Made by a program: the position numbers and the translations under genes
DNA from: JAHZFN01 sp965149945
GTDB lineage: Bacteria; Bacillota; Dehalobacteriia; UBA4068; UBA4997
Reading direction: 5' to 3'
Length of the DNA: 27,718 nt
Assembly: GCA_965149945.1 (NCBI GenBank)
Contig: CBCTTQ010000025.1
Span: forward strand, 1-27,718
The notes under the pieces: generated by a model
What the model saw: only the letters and a program-made list of their open reading frames with translations
Told to the model about the DNA's origin: nothing
The model's database searches: none
Shown here: in pieces, positions 22,304-27,718 of the stretch
Layout of the letters: each line of letters starts with the position of its first letter
Numbering within the stretch: the first letter of the stretch is position 1

Positions 22304-24307
22304 ATGAAATACGCGCTGGTGGGCAATCAAAACTGCGGGAAAAGCACTTTATTCAATCGTTTGACCGGTTCCAATCAACATGTAGGAAATTTTCCCGGTC
22401 AAACCATGGATGTACAAACAGATACCTTAAAAAATCATGAAACGGAAATGATTGTGGATCTGCCCGGCATTTATTCCCTTTCCCCTTACTCCAAAGAAGA
22501 AATTTTAACTCGAGATTATTTACTCAATGAAAAACCAGACTGCATCATCAATTTAATCGATGCCAATACTATTGAACGCAGTTTATATTTGAGCTTGCAA
22601 TTGATCGAACTGAATATTCCCATGGTAATTGCCCTGAATATGATGGATGTCATCTCACACAACGGCGGTACCATAAAAATCGATATTCTTTCCCAAGAGT
22701 TGGGGGTTCCGGTATTACCGATTATCGCCAGTAAAAATGAGGGTATTGAAGAATTGGTAAAAACCGCGATCAAAGTGGCCAATGAAAAAAAACGCCCCAT
22801 TCGACAGGACTTTTGCAGCGGCGCCATACATCGCACACTGCATGCCATTTTTCATTTGATTGAAGATCATGCGGAAAGATTACAAATTTCTCCTCGTTTC
22901 GTTGCCACCAAATTGGTAGAAGGAGACCAACCCCTTTTAGATACCCTCAATTTGAATCCCAATGAGCTGGATATGATTGATCACAGCATCCGAGAAATGG
23001 AAAAAGAAGTCGATACCGACCGTAAAGCCGCTATCGCCGATATGCGCTATGCTTTCATCGAAAAGATCTGTCAAAAAGCAGTCATCAAAGCGGAAAACAA
23101 TCATGAACATATCCGCAGCCTGAAAATTGACAAGCTGTTAACCCATCGAGTTTTGGGTATTCCTATCTTTCTTTGTATCATGTTACTGATCTTTTGGATC
23201 TCTTTCAGTGTCGTGGGAACGCCTCTCAGCGGACTGATCAATTCCGGCATTGATCTCTTTAGCAACTGGTTAAGCGATGTCTTTATCGACTACGGATTGA
23301 ATCCCATTGTGCAAGGATTAATTATCGACGGCGCCGTTACCGGCATTGGTATTGTGCTTTCTTTTGTACCCATTGTAGTTACGCTGTTTTTTCTTCTTTC
23401 TTTGCTGGAAGATACAGGCTATATGGCACGCGTTGCTTTTATCATGGATAATCTTCTGCGTAAAATAGGACTGTCCGGACGCAGTTTCGTTCCTCTCCTG
23501 CTGGGGTTTGGTTGTTCTGTGCCCGCGATCATGGCTACTCGCTCTCTCTCCAGTGAACGCGACAGAAAAATGACTATTTTGTTGACTCCCTTCATGAGCT
23601 GCAGCGCTAAATTGCTGGTCTACACCTTCTTTGTAGCTGCCTTTTTTACAAAATATCAAGCACTGGTCATGATGGGTTTATATCTTATCGGCATTTTAAC
23701 CGCGATTGTCATTGGTCTCCTTTCTAAAAAAACGTTTTTTCGCGGAGAGCCGGTTCCCTTCGTGATGGAATTACCTAATTACCGCCTACCTTCTTTCCAT
23801 TCCACAGTGCGATTACTTTGGACAAAGGCATGGGACTATATTTCTCAAGTGTTTACGGTCATTTTTATTGCTTCTATTTTAATCTGGTTTCTGCAAACTT
23901 TTGACCTACGATTAAATGTAGTAGAAAACAGCTCTGACAGCATATTGGCAATTTTAGGACAAACCATCGCCCCCTTCTTCTCTCCCCTTGGTTTTGGAGA
24001 CTGGAGAGCAGCCACAGCTTTGATTTCCGGGTTTATCAACAAAGAAACAATTATCAGCTCCTTTGCGGTCTTGATGGGAACCGGTACAACAGGACTGGGA
24101 ACCGCTCTGGGGCAGATTTTCACCCCGATGACCGCCTTTGTATTTCTAATTTTTACCTTATTGTATACTCCTTGTGTCGCCACCATCTCAGTTATCAAAA
24201 AAGAGTTGCACAGTTGGATTGCGGCAATCGGAGTGATTGCCTTTCAAATTGCCGTCGCGTGGATCGTCGCATATATCTTCCACACGCTTTTACTGGTAAT
24301 CTTTTAG
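22304..24307 (+). CDS. feoB: Ferrous iron transporter FeoB
   Basis: FeoB is the GTP-gated inner-membrane Fe2+ transporter. The 667 residues have an N-terminal G domain with G1 GNQNCGKS (7-14), G2 NFPGQT (29-34), G3 DLPG (52-55), G4 NMMD (112-115) and G5 ASK (142-144). A GDI helical domain follows to about 270, and then the membrane part with about nine to ten helices. The gate motifs GFGCSVPAIMATR (Cys404, equivalent to E. coli Cys403) and FMSCSAKLLVY are intact. The C-terminal extension of enterobacterial FeoB is absent, as usual in Bacillota. The ATG at 22304 follows GAGGAG. It is co-transcribed with feoA, and a Cys-rich peptide follows in place of FeoC. Confidence 0.97.
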   Translation: MKYALVGNQNCGKSTLFNRLTGSNQHVGNFPGQTMDVQTDTLKNHETEMIVDLPGIYSLSPYSKEEILTRDYLLNEKPDCIINLIDANTIERSLYLSLQLIELNIPMVIALNMMDVISHNGGTIKIDILSQELGVPVLPIIASKNEGIEELVKTAIKVANEKKRPIRQDFCSGAIHRTLHAIFHLIEDHAERLQISPRFVATKLVEGDQPLLDTLNLNPNELDMIDHSIREMEKEVDTDRKAAIADMRYAFIEKICQKAVIKAENNHEHIRSLKIDKLLTHRVLGIPIFLCIMLLIFWISFSVVGTPLSGLINSGIDLFSNWLSDVFIDYGLNPIVQGLIIDGAVTGIGIVLSFVPIVVTLFFLLSLLEDTGYMARVAFIMDNLLRKIGLSGRSFVPLLLGFGCSVPAIMATRSLSSERDRKMTILLTPFMSCSAKLLVYTFFVAAFFTKYQALVMMGLYLIGILTAIVIGLLSKKTFFRGEPVPFVMELPNYRLPSFHSTVRLLWTKAWDYISQVFTVIFIASILIWFLQTFDLRLNVVENSSDSILAILGQTIAPFFSPLGFGDWRAATALISGFINKETIISSFAVLMGTGTTGLGTALGQIFTPMTAFVFLIFTLLYTPCVATISVIKKELHSWIAAIGVIAFQIAVAWIVAYIFHTLLLVIF

Positions 24308-24384
24308 AAAACATGATGCTTTCTTAGATAAAAGATTTTTACGAAGAAAAAATGAATTCTTTCGCTGCTGAAATTTATTAAATG

Positions 24385-24393
24385 TGTTATAAT
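24385..24393 (+). promoter_or_regulatory. Extended -10 promoter before the FeoB-associated peptide
   Basis: TGT followed directly by TATAAT is an extended -10 element (TGnTATAAT), with no good -35. It could start a separate transcript for the two downstream genes, in addition to read-through from feoB. Confidence 0.45.
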
Positions 24394-24428
24394 AAACTCA
24401 GTCCTCAATCTATCAACAGGAGGAAAAA

Positions 24429-24596
24429 ATGTTTACCGCGATTGTTTTGCTGCTTTTGATCCTTTGGATCTTCCTGGCAGTGCGCAGCATCAAAAAGAAA
24501 AAAAGACTGTCTCGCTGTAGCTGCAGAACTTGCACACAGTGTCGCGGACAAAAAAATTCTGCCCAATGCGACACTTGTACCAAAGAAAAACAATAG
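24429..24596 (+). CDS. FeoB-associated Cys-rich membrane protein
   Basis: This 55-residue protein has a single N-terminal membrane helix (FTAIVLLLLILWIFLAV), a basic stop-transfer stretch (RSIKKKKRLSR) and a cysteine-rich cytoplasmic tail (CSCRTCTQC ... CDTC, six Cys). It matches the FeoB-associated Cys-rich membrane protein family, which commonly follows feoB in Bacillota and may receive or sense iron. AGGAGG sits 6 bases before the ATG. It is 121 bases after feoB and 15 before the next gene. Confidence 0.88.
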   Translation: MFTAIVLLLLILWIFLAVRSIKKKKRLSRCSCRTCTQCRGQKNSAQCDTCTKEKQ

Positions 24597-24611
24597 CAGA
24601 AAGGGAAAGCT

Positions 24612-25325
24612 ATGGAAAATACATTGATCTTTATGCCGCAACCTCAACATCCGTTGATTTCAGAGTTGTCTATAGAAGAAAATCAACATTTACGCACAGC
24701 GGGTATGCTGGATATTATTACGGAAATCTGCCGTCTTTCAGAATGCGAACCGGAAATGAAAGTGCTCATCTGCCACAATAGTCCGGATAAAAAAAATTTT
24801 TGGCAAAAATTTTGCCAAAAGGCAGAAAAGGCCCACCTGTCCATTGATCGACATTTGACCAACTATATCCAAAAGAAAGTAAACTACCTTTTTCTGCCTC
24901 AACCCTTGAAAAATGAGCATATTAATGAAATCCTGCGCGCGGAAACCGATGATGAACATACGGAAAATGTAGTGCTCATCAACGACAATTGCCCTATGCT
25001 CATCGGAGAAATGCTGGATGACGCATTCTATTATTTGCAGGCGGCTGATTTGGTATTGGGAAAAACAAAAAAAAATGTTCTGTATTTACTCGGTCTTCAT
25101 GAAGTAAATGATCGCCTGTTCCAAGCAATCGATTGGAACCAGTCGGAAACTCTGTCCGCTTTAGAAAAAGCGGCAGTGGAAGCCGAACAGGAAGTAAAAT
25201 CGCTGGATCTTCTCACCACTCTTACCCAATATAAAGATTTAGAGAAACTATATCAAGCGTTATGCCAAAACGGTTTTGCTCCCAACACCAAAAAAATACT
25301 GGAATATATTTTGCTAAAAGACTGA
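24612..25325 (+). CDS. Divergent DUF2064-like (GT-A fold) protein
   Basis: This 237-residue soluble protein resembles the DUF2064 / selenodomain-associated transferase-1 family in layout. VNYLFLPQ in the middle is followed by VVLINDNCPMLIGEMLDDAF and LQAADLVLGKTKKNVLYLLG, in the place of the family's IGSDCPxL and VVLGPAxDGGYYLIGL. The key differences are DNCPML for SDCPDL and loss of the DGG triplet, so catalysis may be altered or lost. The last 60 residues are helical with many Glu and Leu. The ATG has AAAGGGAAA before it. It directly follows the FeoB-associated peptide and ends before a terminator, so it belongs to the feo unit; a role in iron handling is only inferred from position. The family call is tentative. 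Confidence 0.6.
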   Translation: MENTLIFMPQPQHPLISELSIEENQHLRTAGMLDIITEICRLSECEPEMKVLICHNSPDKKNFWQKFCQKAEKAHLSIDRHLTNYIQKKVNYLFLPQPLKNEHINEILRAETDDEHTENVVLINDNCPMLIGEMLDDAFYYLQAADLVLGKTKKNVLYLLGLHEVNDRLFQAIDWNQSETLSALEKAAVEAEQEVKSLDLLTTLTQYKDLEKLYQALCQNGFAPNTKKILEYILLKD

Positions 25326-25427
25326 TTAATTCGTAGTATTCTAAAACCATCAAGACAACGAAAGACACTTCTTCCGCGTTTGAGAGATTGTTATCTTTAT
25401 TCTCCTGCCCGAAATACAACCATTATC

Positions 25428-25470
25428 AAAAAAAGCAGCGAAACACCAAAAGAATTTCGTTGCTTTTTTT
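25428..25470 (+). terminator. Terminator at the end of the feo unit
   Basis: Arms 25428-25443 and 25455-25470 pair (AAAAGCAGCGAAA with TTTCGTTGCTTTT, one G-T pair), followed by T-rich sequence. It is about 100 bases past the DUF2064-like gene. Confidence 0.82.
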
Positions 25471-25690
25471 AATTTATTTTTTTAATTTTTGGGAACAAAA
25501 ATATCTCTCCGATAAGTCTTCTTTTTTGTTTGACAGAATGAACATAGCTGAAATTTTCTTTTCACGGAATCTATACTTTCAAAATCTATTAAAATCTTTC
25601 GCGTCCGTCTTTATGAATTAGCGCCGCAAAACAACAATGAAGAATTTTCCCGAGACGAGAAATGAAAATATTCTCCTCTTCAGACCCGAA
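25471..25690. other. Gap before trxA with no gene
   Basis: About 220 AT-rich bases in which I find no frame with a ribosome site and no clear promoter. It is probably the remnant of lost sequence or spacer. Confidence 0.5.
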
Positions 25691-25691
25691 A

Positions 25692-25706
25692 TGTGACCAA
25701 GTCACA
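25692..25706. promoter_or_regulatory. Crp/Fnr-type operator upstream of trxA
   Basis: TGTGAC, three bases, GTCACA: a perfect inverted repeat close to the Crp consensus TGTGA-N6-TCACA but one base shorter (N5). Its centre (25699) is about 41 bases before the start expected from TATACT at 25728-25733, the classical class II activator position. A Crp/Fnr gene lies just beyond trxA. Confidence 0.5.
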
Positions 25707-25727
25707 GAAAATTCCTTTCAAATCCGT

Positions 25728-25733
25728 TATACT
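25728..25733 (+). promoter_or_regulatory. -10 box of trxA
   Basis: TATACT with no recognisable -35 box at 17 bases, as expected if the Crp/Fnr-type site replaces it. The transcript would start near 25740, leaving a leader of about 55 bases. Confidence 0.5.
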
Positions 25734-25795
25734 AAACACATCAAACAAAACTAAAGAACAAAAATATGAAAATAAAAGAAAGGAAATAAATCATT

Positions 25796-26107
25796 ATGAC
25801 AGTATTCAATATCACCAAAGACAATTTTCAATCCGTAAAAAACAGTGAAAAGCCGGTATTGTTAGATTTTTATGCTGCTTGGTGCGGTCCCTGCCGCTTA
25901 GTTTCTCCATTAATTAATGAAATCGCGGAAGAAAATCCACAATATCTGGTCGGTAAAATCAATATTGACAAAGAACCGGAACTGGCGCAAGCATTCGGTG
26001 TTGCCAGTATTCCAACTCTAATTGTACTAAAAAACGGGGAAGTAGCCAATCAAGCTGTCGGCGCACGTCCTAAAAAACAAATTTTGAATATGCTGGAATC
26101 TGTTTAA
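25796..26107 (+). CDS. trxA: Thioredoxin
   Basis: This 103-residue thioredoxin carries the redox motif WCGPC (29-33) in FYAAWCGPCRLVSP, the buried Asp24 (LLDFY) and the cis-proline loop SIPTLIVLKNG. It reduces disulfides in cytoplasmic proteins. AAAGGAAA precedes the ATG by about 11 bases. No thioredoxin reductase gene adjoins it here. It converges with a Crp/Fnr gene so tightly that the two stop codons share TTAA (26104-26107). Confidence 0.96.
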   Translation: MTVFNITKDNFQSVKNSEKPVLLDFYAAWCGPCRLVSPLINEIAEENPQYLVGKINIDKEPELAQAFGVASIPTLIVLKNGEVANQAVGARPKKQILNMLESV

Positions 26108-26778
26108 TCGGTTAATTGTCGTAACCGTCTCTTATCCAAAATTTTTACTCCTTTACGAGAATTTTCCACAATCCCCTCATTAGCAAAATATTTCAGCATA
26201 CGCGATACGACTTCTCGGGCGGAACCAATATATCTGGCAATTTGCTCGTGTGTCAAAGCAATAGTATCCGAACCGACACGCGCCGCCTCATCAATCAAAA
26301 AAATCGCCAGACGTTTATCCATACTCATAAACAAAATTTGCTGCATAACCCACATGACGTCAGAAAAACTACTCACTGCCGTTTCTAATGAAATTATCTT
26401 AATCGCAGTGTTACGTTCCGACACAGCAAAATAAGCAGGAGCATTGATCACATAGCAAGTACTGTCTGTCTCCGCGTCAATATAAACATCAAAGGTAATG
26501 CTTTGCAGTACACAAGAGGCAGATAACATGCACATATCTCCCTCGTACAGGCGATAAAGTGTAATATCCTTTCCCTCGTCGGACATGATATATACCCGAA
26601 GACAACCCGAGCGTACCAAAATGACACCGGAACATTCGTTCCCGTCATGTACAGCAGCGCCTTTTTCATAAAACGACACCCGAGAGTTTTCACAAATGAA
26701 ATCGCGATCAGCGGCAGGAATCTCTTGCCAAAAAGGAAAATAATCTTTGTAAACAGAGGCAAATTCAATTTGTTTCAT
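26104..26778 (-). CDS. Crp/Fnr family transcriptional regulator
   Basis: This 224-residue regulator has a cyclic-nucleotide-binding-type beta-roll (about 25-140) with GAAVHDGNECSGVILVRSG and YRLYEGDMCMLSASCVLQSI, a dimer helix, and a C-terminal HTH (LTHEQIARYIGSAREVVSRM, then LKYFANEGIVE). It lacks the N-terminal four-Cys [4Fe-4S] signature of FNR and the cAMP-contact set RSA of E. coli Crp. It may sense redox or sulfur through the conserved-looking Cys pair in MCMLSASC (inference). The ATG at 26778 is preferred to a TTG at 26796, which overlaps the AAAGGA ribosome site. It is divergent from the CoA-disulfide-reductase-like gene (45 bases apart) and convergent with trxA; both are likely targets. 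Confidence 0.92.
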   Translation of the reverse strand: MKQIEFASVYKDYFPFWQEIPAADRDFICENSRVSFYEKGAAVHDGNECSGVILVRSGCLRVYIMSDEGKDITLYRLYEGDMCMLSASCVLQSITFDVYIDAETDSTCYVINAPAYFAVSERNTAIKIISLETAVSSFSDVMWVMQQILFMSMDKRLAIFLIDEAARVGSDTIALTHEQIARYIGSAREVVSRMLKYFANEGIVENSRKGVKILDKRRLRQLTD

Positions 26779-26823
26779 ATATCCTGTTCCTTTCAAAAAA
26801 ATTGAGAAAAGAGGTATACTCCT

Positions 26824-27718
26824 ATGAAAGTGATCATTATCGGCGGTGTGGCAGGCGGCGCTTCCGCGGCAGCCCGTTTACGCAGATTGGATGAAAAAGC
26901 GGAGATCATCATTCTGGAACGAGGCTCTTTTATTTCTTTTGCCAACTGCGGTCTGCCCTATTATATCGGTGGCGCCATTACCGACCGCAATAAACTGACT
27001 CTGCAAACGCAAAAAAAATTTCTGGCGCGCTTCCGTATTGATGTTCGAGTCAACAGTGAAGCAGTCAAAATTGATCCTCAAAAACAAATCGTCACTGTTC
27101 AAGAACTGGATAGCGGCAATCTGTATGAAGAAACCTATGACCAACTGCTGCTTTCTCCCGGAGCAGCGCCCATTAAACCAAAACTGGAAGGGATTGATAG
27201 CCCTTCTGTGTTCACTTTACGCAATATTCCAGATACTTTAAAAATTAAACACTATTTAGAAACAGTCAATCCTCGTTCTGCCGCCATTATCGGCGGTGGT
27301 TATATCGGCGTAGAAATGGCGGAAAATTTAAAAAAAGCAGGCCTGGATGTCTCCATTGTGGAGATGGCAGATCACCTAATCGCTCCTTTGGATTTTGATA
27401 TGGCTGCTGACGTACATCGTTATCTGGAAAGCCAAAATATCCACTTGTATCTCAACAACGGAGTTCAAGCCCTTTCCGGCAATCAATTAATTTTACAAGA
27501 AGGAACCTTGGAAGCTGATTTGATCATTTTGTCAGTTGGAGTTCATCCGGAAACCGCACTGGCTAAAGATTGCGGAATCCGGCTGAATCAGCGCGGCAGT
27601 ATTCTGGTAGATAATCGAATGAGAACCAACCTCCCTCACATTTACGCGGTGGGAGACGCCGTAGAAGTTCAAAATTTTCTCACCAAAGAACCTGCGTTCA
27701 TCCCTTTGGCCGGTCCCG
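26824..27718 (+). CDS. CoA-disulfide reductase / NADH-dependent persulfide reductase-like flavoprotein (3' end outside window)
   Basis: The first 298 residues of an FAD- and NAD(P)H-dependent disulfide reductase of the one-cysteine family are present. The FAD fold is IIIGGVAGGASAAARLRR (4-21), the redox cysteine is Cys42 in SFANCGLPYYIGG, the NADH fold is AAIIGGGYIGVEMAENL (about 155-171), and the second FAD motif is HIYAVGDAVE (about 274-283). The SFANCGLPYY form is that of CoA-disulfide reductases and Npr/CoADR-rhodanese fusions; NADH oxidases are the alternative. Whether a C-terminal rhodanese domain follows cannot be seen because the window ends. GAGG lies 9 bases before the ATG. With the divergent Crp/Fnr gene and trxA it forms a thiol-redox cluster. 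Confidence 0.9.
   Translation, partial: MKVIIIGGVAGGASAAARLRRLDEKAEIIILERGSFISFANCGLPYYIGGAITDRNKLTLQTQKKFLARFRIDVRVNSEAVKIDPQKQIVTVQELDSGNLYEETYDQLLLSPGAAPIKPKLEGIDSPSVFTLRNIPDTLKIKHYLETVNPRSAAIIGGGYIGVEMAENLKKAGLDVSIVEMADHLIAPLDFDMAADVHRYLESQNIHLYLNNGVQALSGNQLILQEGTLEADLIILSVGVHPETALAKDCGIRLNQRGSILVDNRMRTNLPHIYAVGDAVEVQNFLTKEPAFIPLAGP

Noticed and set aside
26815..26820. TATACT just before the CoA-disulfide-reductase-like gene as a promoter -10
   Set aside because: It lies only 3 bases before the ATG, so transcription would start inside the coding sequence, and there is no -35 at a proper distance.

Overview
This window looks like the chromosome of an anaerobic, moderately AT-rich Bacillota (low-GC Gram-positive lineage). 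Negativicutes or a clostridial relative fits best, but the exact taxon is inference. The evidence is the AddAB rather than RecBCD recombination nuclease, an Rrf2-cysteine desulfurase pair, FeoA/FeoB with a FeoB-associated Cys-rich peptide, a long HflX, sigma-A-type promoters with 17-bp spacers, and strong AGGAGG-type ribosome binding sites. Several starts are GTG or TTG.

Layout. 1-480: a decayed 4Fe-4S protein gene and a terminator. 486-2710: a DUF3737 beta-helix gene and a small partner gene, divergent from a LysR regulator, with a LysR-type box between the two promoters. 2708-4244: a MATE efflux gene whose leader, behind a consensus promoter, holds an intrinsic terminator (candidate guanidine-IV riboswitch or attenuator). 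4289-4660: a DUF4186 gene. 4727-5302: no intact gene, but on the minus strand a decayed Cas12a (RuvC-I region) and one degenerate Cas12a-type repeat. 5451-5526: tRNA-Lys(CTT). 5617-5980: two broken small genes (ribbon-helix-helix and zinc ribbon) abutting the addA stop codon. 5973-15858 (minus): a probable hflX-PHP-addB-addA operon with an inverted repeat over its -35 box. 16017-17098: a ZIP metal transporter and a small membrane protein. 17254-18906: an Rrf2/IscR-like regulator and cysteine desulfurase, with palindromic operators. 19442-20602: a MerR regulator divergent from an iron-sulfur flavoprotein-like reductase, with a 19-bp-spacer promoter, then a broken gene. 21044-21842: panD divergent from a small four-Cys protein. 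21971-25325: a ferrous iron uptake locus (feoA, feoB, Cys-rich peptide, divergent DUF2064-like protein) with a DtxR-type operator. 25692 to the end: thioredoxin, a Crp/Fnr regulator and a truncated CoA-disulfide-reductase-like flavoprotein.

How the genes work together. Most intact genes are housekeeping: DNA break repair (AddAB), ribosome rescue GTPase (HflX), Fe-S assembly (IscS plus its sensor), Fe(II) and Zn/Mn import, pantothenate synthesis, and thiol redox control. Nearly every regulator sits beside its likely target with a visible operator (LysR, Rrf2, MerR, Crp/Fnr), so local control circuits can be read from the sequence. Four or five decayed genes lie in the gaps, including a probable type V-A CRISPR remnant next to a tRNA gene. 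This suggests ongoing loss of accessory genes. All assignments come from reading the sequence; no search was run.
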